From: DATNNN01 sp035601815
Lineage (GTDB): Bacteria; Pseudomonadota; Alphaproteobacteria; Rhizobiales; Xanthobacteraceae
Direction: 5' to 3'
Assembly (NCBI GenBank): GCA_035601815.1
Contig: DATNNN010000045.1
Location: 1 to 5,543 of the forward strand
Length of the DNA: 5,543 bases
Below the pieces are notes generated by a model, which did no database searches, had not been told where the DNA came from, and saw only the letters and a list, made by a program, of their open reading frames with translations. Of the stretch, positions 1 to 4,959 are shown one piece after another. A program made the position numbers and the translations under genes. Each line of letters starts with the position of its first letter. Position 1 is the first letter of the stretch.

Positions 1-1
1 T

Positions 2-295
2 TTCTGGAAGTATCTGGCGCGCGACCCGGCGCTGCTCAAGCGAACGTGGGAGAGCGTGAAGGAGACCATGCAGCCCGGCGCGCTCGATCCGCTGACCAAG
101 GAAATGGTCTACCTCGCGGTGAGCGTCACCAACGGCTGCCCGTACTGCATCGCGAGCCACACATTCACCGCGCGCAAGGCCGGCATGAGCGAGGCCATGT
201 TCGGCGAGCTCATGGGCGTGGTCGGCATGGCGAACGAGACCAATCGTCTCGCCAACGGCTACCGGGTGCCCATCGACCCGGCGTTCGAGACATGA
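2..295 (+). CDS. AhpD-like / carboxymuconolactone decarboxylase family protein (5' truncated by window)
   Basis: The last 97 residues of a protein whose start lies before the window. It carries the AhpD-type redox signature: Glu34 (fragment numbering), then N-G-C-P-Y-C-I-A-S-H with Cys46, Cys49 and His53. In AhpD-fold alkylhydroperoxidases the CxxC pair and nearby Glu/His reduce peroxides by thiol-disulfide exchange. The all-helical context after the motif (GMSEAMFGELMGVVGMANE) is also typical. Many members with this motif have no known substrate, so the call is to family only. The frame stays open to the window edge with no stop, so the true start is upstream; the GTG at 56 would cut into the domain and is unlikely. 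The stop TGA at 293-295 overlaps the arfB start in ATGA, suggesting cotranscription and translational coupling. Confidence 0.88.
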   Translation, partial: FWKYLARDPALLKRTWESVKETMQPGALDPLTKEMVYLAVSVTNGCPYCIASHTFTARKAGMSEAMFGELMGVVGMANETNRLANGYRVPIDPAFET

Positions 296-714
296 TCCGC
301 GTCACCGACCGCATCCAGCTGCACGAGCACGAGCTCGAGGAGCATTTCATCCGCGCCTCGGGGCCGGGTGGGCAGAACGTCAACAAGCTCTCCACCGCGG
401 TGCAGCTCCGCTTCGACGTGCGCCGCTCGCCGGGGCTGCCGCCGGAGGTGCGCGCGCGGCTCGTGGCGCTCGCCGGCCGGCGGCTCTCGGGCGCGGGCGT
501 GCTCGTCATCACGGCGCAGAGCCACCGCACGCAAGAGGCGAACCGGCGCGAGGCGCGGGCGCGGCTGTTCGATCTCATCCGCCGCGCCGCGGTGGCGCCG
601 AAGATACGCCGTCCCACCCGGCCAACGCGCAGCGCCAAGAAGAAGCGGCTCGATTCCAAGACGCGCCGCGGCCGCATCAAGAGCCTGCGCGGCAAGCAGA
701 TCGCGGTCGACTAA
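292..714 (+). CDS. arfB: Alternative ribosome-rescue factor ArfB (YaeJ-type peptidyl-tRNA hydrolase)
   Basis: A 140-residue protein, the usual ArfB length. ArfB enters the A site of ribosomes stalled without a stop codon and hydrolyses peptidyl-tRNA. The release-factor catalytic motif is intact: R-A-S-G-P-G-G-Q-N-V-N-K, with GGQ at residues 26-28. The domain continues through STAVQLRFDV (34-43) and ITAQSHRTQEANR (73-85). A basic C-terminal tail follows (about 106-134, RRPTRPTRSAKKKRLDSKT onward), which in ArfB occupies the empty mRNA channel. Full-length release factors are far longer, so this is not PrfA/PrfB. The start ATG at 292 overlaps the upstream stop and has no strong SD, which points to coupling. 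The stop TAA (712-714) overlaps the convergent dehydrogenase stop. A second copy of codons 119-133 lies at 1833-1878; the end here (GKQIAVD) differs from what follows that copy. Confidence 0.95.
   Translation: MIRVTDRIQLHEHELEEHFIRASGPGGQNVNKLSTAVQLRFDVRRSPGLPPEVRARLVALAGRRLSGAGVLVITAQSHRTQEANRREARARLFDLIRRAAVAPKIRRPTRPTRSAKKKRLDSKTRRGRIKSLRGKQIAVD
645..690 (+). repeat. Direct repeat, copy 1 (within arfB)
   Basis: The partner of 1833-1878, with 44 of 46 bases identical. It lies in arfB codons 119-133 (plus one base before), near the gene's 3' end. Together the two copies bracket the whole dehydrogenase gene in direct orientation, with a repeat period of 1188 nt. Similarity stops abruptly on the right side, at 691 versus 1879. 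Confidence 0.9.
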
Positions 715-1787
715 GCGTTATCGCTCTGTAACGCGGCGCATACGGCCTGCGTCACCGCCTTGGTCGTGGCCTTGCCGCCCAGATCAGGCGTATGCAGCGT
801 ATGATCGGCGGTGACGCGCTCCACCGCGCGCATCAGGCGCGCCGCGGCGGCGCGCTCGCCCAGGTGCTCCAGCATCAGGCTCCCGGTCCAGAAGGTGGCG
901 ATGGGGTTGGCGATGCCTTTGCCGGCGATGTCGAAGGCGGAGCCGTGGATCGGCTCGAACATCGAAGGAAACTTTCCTTCGGGGTTGAGGTTCGCGGTCG
1001 GCGCGATGCCGAGCGATCCGGCGAGCGCGGCGGCAAGGTCCGAAAGAATGTCCGCGTGCAGGTTGGTGGCGACGATGGTGTCCAGCGTCTCGGGTTTCAG
1101 CGTCATGCGCATGGTCATGGCGTCGACCAGCATCTTGTCCCACGTGACGTCGGGGAATTCCGCCGCCACTTCGGCCGCGATCTCGTCCCACAGCACCATG
1201 CCGTGGCGTTGCGCGTTCGATTTCGTCACCACGGTGAGGAGCTTGCGCGGCCGCGAGCGCGCGAGCGCAAAGGCGTAGCGCATGATGCGCTCAACGCCGG
1301 CGCGCGTGAACACGGCGACCTCGGTCGCGACCTCCTCGGGCAGCCCGCGGTGCACGCGGCCGCCGACGCCGGCGTATTCGCCCTCGGAATTCTCGCGCAC
1401 GATCACCCAGTCGAGCTCCGGCCCGGATACGGCGCGGAGCGGGCTTGTGATGCCAGGCAGGATGCGCGTCGGCCTGACGTTCGCGTATTGATCGAAGCCC
1501 TGGCAGATCGCGAGCCTCAGCCCCCACAGCGTCACGTGGTCCGGCACGTCGGGCGCGCCCACGGCGCCGAACAGAATCGCGTGGTGCGCCCGGATCTGCG
1601 CGAGGCCGTCCTGCGGCATCATGCGGCCGTGGCGCTTGTAATAGTCCGAGCCCCAGTCGAAATGCTGGAAGGCGAGGCTGAACCCGCCGTTGCGCCGCGC
1701 GCAGGTTTCCAGCGCCTCGATGCCGGCGGCGATGACCTCGGCGCCGATGCCGTCGCCGGGAATGGCGGCGATCTTGTGGGTGCGCAT
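711..1787 (-). CDS. Tartrate/D-malate dehydrogenase-type beta-decarboxylating dehydrogenase (TtuC/DmlA family)
   Basis: A 358-residue member of the isocitrate/isopropylmalate dehydrogenase superfamily, which oxidises 2-hydroxy acids with NAD(P) and usually decarboxylates them. N-terminal IAAIPGDGIGAEV (7-18) is the family opening. VRENSEGEYAGVGGRVHRG (130-148) and FDQYANVRP (98-106) point to the tartrate/D-malate branch rather than LeuB. Catalytic residues appear present: Tyr138, Lys189 (VTKSN), and the metal-binding Asp222, Asp246 and Asp250 (ADILSDL). The cofactor loop is HGSAFDIAGKGIANP (281-295). Cys95 occupies a position where relatives usually have a substrate-binding Arg, so the true substrate may differ; Arg105 and Arg131 are kept. 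The ATG at 1787 is preceded by an SD-like AAGAGGA. The stop TAG (713-711) overlaps the arfB stop in a convergent layout. The gene is flanked by direct copies of the arfB tail. D-malate, tartrate or another hydroxy acid cannot be separated from sequence alone. Confidence 0.85.
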   Translation of the reverse strand: MRTHKIAAIPGDGIGAEVIAAGIEALETCARRNGGFSLAFQHFDWGSDYYKRHGRMMPQDGLAQIRAHHAILFGAVGAPDVPDHVTLWGLRLAICQGFDQYANVRPTRILPGITSPLRAVSGPELDWVIVRENSEGEYAGVGGRVHRGLPEEVATEVAVFTRAGVERIMRYAFALARSRPRKLLTVVTKSNAQRHGMVLWDEIAAEVAAEFPDVTWDKMLVDAMTMRMTLKPETLDTIVATNLHADILSDLAAALAGSLGIAPTANLNPEGKFPSMFEPIHGSAFDIAGKGIANPIATFWTGSLMLEHLGERAAAARLMRAVERVTADHTLHTPDLGGKATTKAVTQAVCAALQSDNA

Positions 1788-1832
1788 GGGCGTTCCTCTT
1801 TAGCCGTTACTCCGGCCGAGCGGCGAGGGCCG

Positions 1833-1878
1833 GCGGCTCGATTCCAAGACGCACCGCGGCCGGATCAAGAGCCTGCGC
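1833..1878 (+). pseudogene. Orphan copy of the arfB 3' end (relic)
   Basis: These 46 nt match 645-690 in arfB at 44 positions, in the same orientation, offset 1188. The differences are 665 G to 1853 A (Arg to His) and 675 C to 1863 G (silent). The frame reads RLDSKTHRGRIKSLR, equal to ArfB residues 119-133. Weaker in-frame resemblance may extend left to about 1810 (RPSGEGRR), where a stop lies at 1801-1803. To the right the frame continues RRVRPGQRLTTE, which resembles the usual ArfB ending (RGKV-RSG in E. coli, as I recall) more than the end of the intact gene here does. No catalytic domain is attached, so it cannot make a rescue factor. It sits in the 5' region of the minus-strand dehydrogenase gene. 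Confidence 0.85.
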
Positions 1879-1913
1879 CGCCGCGTCCGACCGGGCCAGC
1901 GTTTGACCACTGA

Positions 1914-1937
1914 GGCGCGAGCGTCGCGCCCCTTTTA
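1914..1937 (+). terminator. Candidate intrinsic terminator, plus-strand direction
   Basis: A perfect 7-bp G/C-rich stem (GGCGCGA 1914-1920, TCGCGCC 1924-1930) with a 3-nt loop is followed by CCTTTTATG on the plus strand. The minus strand lacks a T-run after the stem, so the signal points the same way as arfB and its relic. No intact plus-strand gene ends here. It sits directly after a TGA (1911-1913), about 35 nt beyond the relic, so it may be the original arfB terminator left behind. It overlaps the stop codon of the minus-strand membrane protein gene. Confidence 0.45.
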
Positions 1938-2141
1938 TGTCTTGATCACTTTCAACCCGAGAATGACGGCAAGAGCCGTGGCGGCGATCGCCGCAAGCCA
2001 TATTGGTTGATCGCACAAGCCCTGAACGCCCGTGCAGACTTGAAAGGCCCAGTTCTCGCTAGACCGGAAGTAGCTCGCAAGATAGACGAAGCCCGCAGCC
2101 GGGATCAGCAGTGTCGCAATGCCAGACAGGATGCCGGACAT
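1935..2141 (-). CDS. Small two-helix membrane protein, unknown function
   Basis: I do not recognise this 68-residue protein. It has two hydrophobic segments, about residues 5-24 (LSGIATLLIPAAGFVYLASY) and 47-64 (IWLAAIAATALAVILGLK). A 22-residue loop between them contains Cys36 and Cys43 and the aromatic stretch NWAFQV. If the loop faces the periplasm, the cysteines could form a disulfide; this is inferred. The start ATG (2141) is preceded by GAGGTAGAGG at suitable spacing. Longer upstream reading would run into the non-coding gap, so this start is preferred. A TATGAT box lies 28-33 nt upstream of the start. The gene is transcribed away from the GST behind it and is separated from it by about 100 nt. 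Confidence 0.72.
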   Translation of the reverse strand: MSGILSGIATLLIPAAGFVYLASYFRSSENWAFQVCTGVQGLCDQPIWLAAIAATALAVILGLKVIKT

Positions 2142-2168
2142 GGCCGCCTCTACCTCACTGGTTGTGCA

Positions 2169-2174
2169 ATCATA
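2169..2174 (-). promoter_or_regulatory. Candidate -10 box for the small membrane protein gene
   Basis: On the minus strand this reads TATGAT, five of six bases of the sigma-70 -10 consensus, preceded by TG. It would place the transcription start about 20 nt before the ATG at 2141. No convincing -35 box is visible at 16-18 nt, so support is limited. Confidence 0.3.
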
Positions 2175-2239
2175 CACCCGCGAGCGGCACGCACATGGGG
2201 AAAGCACAGCGGCGAGGCGGTAGCCGCCTACGTCACGTA

Positions 2240-2872
2240 TCATCCCGGCATGGGGATCGCGCCCACGTTCTTCGGCACCTGATAGCCGCGCTGCACCGCC
2301 GGGCGGCTGGCGATCGCCGTGTACCAGCGCTTCACGTGCGAGTACTTGTTCATGTCGATGGTCTGCCACTCGAAGCGCGCGATCCACGGAAAGATGGCGA
2401 TGTCGGCGATGGAGTATTCGTCGGCCACGTACTCGTGGCCCTTCAGGCGCCGGTCGAGCACGCCGTAGAGCCGGTGGCCTTCTTTGAGATAGCGCTCCTC
2501 GGCGTAGGGCGCCTTGCCGGGATTATATTTCGTGAAGTGATGCACCTGGCCGAGGAAGGGACCGATGCCGCCCATCTGCCAGTTCAGCCATTCCAGCGTG
2601 CGCCAGCGCTGCTGGAAGTCCTTGGGCATGAGCTTGCCGGTCTTCTCGGCGAGGTATTGCAGGATCGCGCCCGACTCCATGAGCGCGAAGCCGTGGTCGT
2701 GGTCGACGATCGCCGGGATGCGGTTGTTGGGCGCGATCTCGAGAAACTCCGGCTTGAACTGCTCGTCCTTGCCGATGTCGACGGGGTGCGCCTTGTAGGG
2801 CAGCTCCAGCTCTTCCAGCGCGATGGAGACCTTGCGGCCGTTGGGCGTGGTCCAGGTGTAGAGGTCGATCAT
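2240..2872 (-). CDS. yfcG: YfcG-type glutathione S-transferase / GSH disulfide-bond oxidoreductase (Nu-class-like)
   Basis: A 210-residue GST, matching the YfcG length of about 215. The N-terminal thioredoxin fold opens MIDLYTWTTPNGRK; Thr9 and Asn11 sit where E. coli YfcG contacts glutathione. PEFLEIAPNNRIPAIVDH (41-58) holds the cis-Pro site (Ile52-Pro53), and Glu66-Ser67 (ESGAI) bind the gamma-glutamyl part. The helical C-terminal domain has LEWLNWQMGGIGPFLGQVHHF (93-113) and the N-capping box YSIADIA (153-159). In E. coli, YfcG reduces small disulfides using two bound glutathiones without a catalytic cysteine; the same activity is inferred here. No cysteine occurs in the protein. The start ATG at 2872 has AAGGAAG just upstream, which could partly fold into a leader hairpin. 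It probably acts in the cytosol as a single-gene unit. Confidence 0.88.
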   Translation of the reverse strand: MIDLYTWTTPNGRKVSIALEELELPYKAHPVDIGKDEQFKPEFLEIAPNNRIPAIVDHDHGFALMESGAILQYLAEKTGKLMPKDFQQRWRTLEWLNWQMGGIGPFLGQVHHFTKYNPGKAPYAEERYLKEGHRLYGVLDRRLKGHEYVADEYSIADIAIFPWIARFEWQTIDMNKYSHVKRWYTAIASRPAVQRGYQVPKNVGAIPMPG

Positions 2873-2873
2873 T

Positions 2874-2918
2874 CCTGCTTCCTTAGTTGCGGGCGCGCTT
2901 CATGTGCCCGAAAGCAGG
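2874..2918 (-). promoter_or_regulatory. Possible leader hairpin over the YfcG-like gene's ribosome binding site
   Basis: On the minus strand CCTGCTT (2918-2912) is complementary to AAGCAGG (2880-2874), which ends one base before the start codon. Nested inside, CGGGC (2910-2906) can pair with GCCCG (2894-2890). The outer stem would hold part of the SD region AAGGAAG. It applies only if transcription starts at or upstream of 2918, which is not shown. The pairing is short and could be chance in GC-rich DNA. Confidence 0.25.
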
Positions 2919-3041
2919 CCGGAAGTCGATGACGCCCGGCGCTGCACGGGCATGCAACCGGCGCACACGCCGCCAGCGGTCGTAAAGCCGCCGTCATCGC
3001 CGCTATCATCGCCGCGCAACGTGCGACGTGGGGACAAGGCC

Positions 3042-3317
3042 ATGCGGCGGTGGATCGTGGCGCTTCCGTTGCTCTGCATGGGCCTTGCGGCGCTCATGTG
3101 GCCGCCGGCGCGCGGGGTCAAGTCGGATTTCCATTTCGTCGCCGCGGCGCAGGCGGCGGGCGAGCGCACTGCGCAGATGTCGAAGCGGCGCGATCAGAAG
3201 CAGCCCGACGAGGACGACAGCGAAGACGAGAACCAGCCGCCCGCCGACGACGAGAACAGCGACGACGAGAACGACGAAAACGAAGACAGCGACGACAACG
3301 CCGACGATAACGAATAG
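3042..3317 (+). CDS. Small exported or membrane-anchored protein with a highly acidic Asp/Glu/Asn tail
   Basis: A 91-residue protein that I cannot assign to a named family. The N-terminus MRRWIVALPLLCMGLAALMW has two arginines then a hydrophobic stretch (about 4-20), as in a signal peptide or membrane anchor. A possible cleavage region is the AAAQAA segment near 34-39. After a short basic patch (SKRR, 47-50), residues 51-91 contain 23 Asp/Glu with one Lys, rich also in Asn and Ser: DDEN-SDDEN-DENED-SDDN-ADDN-E. The pattern comes from near-repeats of GACGACGAGAAC (3246-3257 and 3261-3272). Such tails can bind Ca2+ or cationic partners; this is inference. The ATG at 3042 was chosen because the hydrophobic segment begins there; the reading frame is open further up to 2904 but is arginine/proline-rich and unconvincing. 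SD support is modest (GGGGACAAGG). Confidence 0.65.
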   Translation: MRRWIVALPLLCMGLAALMWPPARGVKSDFHFVAAAQAAGERTAQMSKRRDQKQPDEDDSEDENQPPADDENSDDENDENEDSDDNADDNE

Positions 3318-3351
3318 ACTGCGGCCGGCGGCGGACGCGGGGAGGCAATCC

Positions 3352-3966
3352 TTGAAAATTGCGGTCATCGGCGCCACGGGAAATGCCGGCTCGCGCATCG
3401 TCGAGGAGGCGCTGAAGCGCGGCCACGAGGTCACGGCGATCGCCCGCAATCCGGAGAAGCTCGGCGGCGCGCGGCCCAACCTTGTGCCGAAGAAGGGCGA
3501 CGCGCATAATCCCGACGCGCTGGCCAAGCTACTCGCCGGCCATGACGCGGCGATCAGCGCCGTGCGCTTCGTCGCCTCCGATCCGAACAAGCTGATCGAG
3601 GCGGTGAAGAAATCCGGCGTGCCGCGCTATCTGGTGGTGGGCGGCGCCGGCTCCCTCGAAGTGGCGCCGGGTAAGGCGCTGGTCGACACGCCGAATTTTC
3701 CAGCGGCCGCCCGGCCCGAGGCGAGCAGGGGCCGCGACTTTCTCAACCTGCTGCGCCAGGAGCGCGACCTCGACTGGACAATGCTCTCGCCGTCGGCGCT
3801 GTTCGCGCCCGGCGCCCGCACCGGCAAGTTCCGTCTCGGCGGCGATCAGCTCCTCACCGCCGCCGACGGCAAGAGCTCGGTTTCCATGGAAGACTACGCC
3901 ATCGCGCTCCTCGACGAGGTGGAGAAGCCGCAGCACCGTGGCCGGCGTTTCACCGTCGGCTACTGA
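3352..3966 (+). CDS. NAD(P)-binding Rossmann-fold oxidoreductase (COG2910-type, NmrA-like atypical SDR)
   Basis: A 204-residue protein opening with KIAVIGATGNAGSRIVEEAL; GATGNAG (7-13) is the dinucleotide-binding glycine motif of atypical short-chain dehydrogenases. EVTAIARNPEKL (26-37) follows the second strand; Arg32 could favour NADP(H). PRYLVVGGAGSLEVAPG (91-107) and DWTMLSPSALFAPGARTGKFR (141-161) are typical of the COG2910 group, annotated as putative NADH-flavin reductases or NAD(P)H-binding proteins. The substrate is unknown. The start is TTG at 3352, supported by GGAGG (3341-3345) six bases upstream and by the Rossmann strand beginning at once; the longer open frame upstream is an out-of-frame reading of the acidic-tail gene. 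It lies 34 nt after that gene and may be cotranscribed. Its stop overlaps the convergent thioesterase gene by 7 nt. Confidence 0.85.
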   Translation: MKIAVIGATGNAGSRIVEEALKRGHEVTAIARNPEKLGGARPNLVPKKGDAHNPDALAKLLAGHDAAISAVRFVASDPNKLIEAVKKSGVPRYLVVGGAGSLEVAPGKALVDTPNFPAAARPEASRGRDFLNLLRQERDLDWTMLSPSALFAPGARTGKFRLGGDQLLTAADGKSSVSMEDYAIALLDEVEKPQHRGRRFTVGY

Positions 3967-4379
3967 GCGCGCGGCGGGATCACCAGCTGCGTCTGAGTGA
4001 CCAGCGCCGCGAGGCGGCCGTCGCTGCGCATGATCTTCGTCTGCCACACCATGGTGGTGCGGCCGCGGTGCAGCGGCGTGCATTCGGCCCGCGCCGTGTC
4101 GCCGACGGGGATGCCGGCGAAGAAGTTGGTCTTGCTCTCGATGGTGACGGTGCCGCCGCCCGCCGGCAGGTTCGCCGAGGTGCCGACGCCGCCGATGGTA
4201 TCGGCGATGGTCATGATGGCGCCGCCGTGCAGCACGCCGTGGCGGTTCGACAGTTCCTCACGCGCTTCCAGCGTGGCTTCCACGCGCTCCGGCGACACAT
4301 GGGTGATCTTGAGCCCGATGAAGCGGGAAAAATGCGGCTTGTCGCTGCCGAGAAACTCCTTCACGTCTTCCGTTGCCAC
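3960..4379 (-). CDS. PaaI-type hotdog-fold thioesterase
   Basis: A 139-residue single-domain hotdog protein, the normal size for PaaI/YdiI-type acyl-CoA thioesterases. The signature is SNRHGVLHGGAIMTIADTIGG (44-64): HGG at 51-53 contacts the thioester and Asp60 is in the position of the catalytic acid. The following strand VTIESKTNFFAGIPVGD (78-94) and the AECTPLHRGRTTMVWQTKI segment (98-116) are typical. The acyl-CoA substrate cannot be told from sequence. The start is GTG at 4379, chosen because AAGGAGG (4392-4386) stands six bases upstream; an in-frame ATG at 4442 would add 21 basic residues unlike the family. It converges on the NAD(P)-binding protein gene with overlapping ends (3960-3966) and is divergent from the YARHG-type gene. 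Confidence 0.87.
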   Translation of the reverse strand: MATEDVKEFLGSDKPHFSRFIGLKITHVSPERVEATLEAREELSNRHGVLHGGAIMTIADTIGGVGTSANLPAGGGTVTIESKTNFFAGIPVGDTARAECTPLHRGRTTMVWQTKIMRSDGRLAALVTQTQLVIPPRAQ

Positions 4380-4385
4380 GCGGCA

Positions 4386-4392
4386 CCTCCTT
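4386..4392 (-). promoter_or_regulatory. Strong Shine-Dalgarno deciding the GTG start of the thioesterase gene
   Basis: The minus strand reads AAGGAGG, a near-complete match to the 16S rRNA 3' end, with six bases before GTG at 4379. It settles the start in favour of GTG over the upstream in-frame ATG at 4442. Confidence 0.85.
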
Positions 4393-4406
4393 GTCGTGAG
4401 CCGCGC

Positions 4407-4435
4407 ACGATAGGGGGCCTTGGCGCGCCGAACAA
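4407..4435 (-). promoter_or_regulatory. Candidate sigma-70 promoter for the thioesterase gene
   Basis: On the minus strand TTGTTC (4435-4430) and TATCGT (4412-4407) are separated by exactly 17 nt. The -10 matches four of six consensus bases and the -35 only three. The implied transcription start, around 4400, is about 20 nt before the GTG and leaves the SD in the leader. Position is good and sequence match is weak. Confidence 0.33.
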
Positions 4436-4565
4436 CCGGCACGCACGCGCATGGGATTTCCTCCTGTTGGCGCGGGCGAGAGTAGTGGTATCGGCGGCGA
4501 GCGTCATGGCTTGACGGACTGGTGTGGCCCTGATCTCGCCAAATAGGAGGCCCATATCTTGGTGC

Positions 4566-4898
4566 ATGAAGCGCGCGTACATCGCCGCCGCGATCGCGGC
4601 ATCCGTTCTCGCCGCCGTACCTGCGGAGGCCGCCTGCTTCCGGCCTCTCGGCTGCACCGATACCGATTTCTTCCGGCGCACGGACCTGGCGCAGCAGCGC
4701 TGCGAAGTCCTATGGAAGATGCGCAACACCATCCTCAAGGAGCGCGGGCTGTGCTTCGAGAAAGAGCGCGAGATCGCCGTCTTCGGCAACGCCGGTTGCC
4801 GGGTCCAGTTCGCCAACACGCTGCTGCTCAACTCGGCCGAGCGCGACAACCTCACGAATATCGCAAGCGTGGAGAAGGCGAAGCACTGCCCGCGCTGA
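4566..4898 (+). CDS. Secreted YARHG-type domain protein, six cysteines
   Basis: A 110-residue precursor. MKRAYIAAAIAASVLAAVPAEA is a clear signal peptide with an AEA cleavage site after residue 22. The mature part has CEVLWKMRNTILKERGLCF (46-64) followed by FGNAGC (73-78), which matches the YARHG pattern in its alphaproteobacterial variant (Cys-x-x-Leu-Trp-x-x-Arg-Asn-x-Ile, then Gly-x-Cys-Phe and an Asn-Ala-x-Cys segment). The domain is extracellular or periplasmic with no settled function. Cysteines at 24, 30, 46, 63, 78 and 108 could form three disulfides. The ATG at 4566 is chosen for the signal peptide. AGGAGG at 4545-4550 is 15 nt away, longer than ideal, and an in-frame GTG at 4524 would put 14 polar residues ahead of the signal sequence. 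A second small Cys-rich secreted gene follows 61 nt downstream. Confidence 0.78.
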   Translation: MKRAYIAAAIAASVLAAVPAEAACFRPLGCTDTDFFRRTDLAQQRCEVLWKMRNTILKERGLCFEKEREIAVFGNAGCRVQFANTLLLNSAERDNLTNIASVEKAKHCPR

Positions 4899-4911
4899 TA
4901 ACCCGCGTGAA

Positions 4912-4940
4912 TTGAACTCGGCCGTTTGCCGTGTAAGTAT
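4912..4940 (+). promoter_or_regulatory. Candidate promoter for the cationic Cys-rich peptide gene
   Basis: TTGAAC (4912-4917) matches four of six -35 bases. A weak -10-like AAGTAT (4935-4940) lies 17 nt downstream, with a T just before it. The implied transcript would start near 4947, just ahead of the AGGA at 4948-4951, giving a very short leader to the ATG at 4960. If real, the peptide gene can be expressed apart from the YARHG-type gene before it. Confidence 0.28.
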
Positions 4941-4959
4941 CCCGCGCAGGAAATGGCGA

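Noticed and set aside
792..1913. Long plus-strand open frame of 373 codons opposite the dehydrogenase gene
   Set aside because: It is antisense to a clear family member, rich in Arg/His/Gly/Ala with no recognisable domain, and arises from high-GC codon structure.
2111..2932. Plus-strand open frame of 273 codons opposite the GST gene
   Set aside because: It is antisense to an unmistakable GST, with His/Arg/Val-rich sequence and no family resemblance.
2994..3015. Ten-base direct repeat TCATCGCCGC at 2994 and 3006 (12-nt period) before the acidic-tail gene
   Set aside because: Only two short GC-rich copies, with no dyad and no match to an operator that I know; it could easily be chance.
3006..3590. 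Minus-strand open frame with a strongly hydrophobic Val/Phe/Leu stretch that looks like a membrane segment
   Set aside because: The hydrophobic stretch is the reverse complement of the GAC/GAG/AAC acidic codons of the plus-strand gene; it overlaps two better-supported genes and has no proper start context.
3028..3966. Extended NAD(P)-binding protein starting at 3028
   Set aside because: The first part is an Arg/Thr-rich out-of-frame reading of the acidic-tail gene. GGAGG plus TTG at 3352 and the Rossmann strand beginning there give a better start.
4511..4516. TTGACG as a -35 box for the YARHG-type gene
   Set aside because: No acceptable -10 box lies 16-18 nt downstream.
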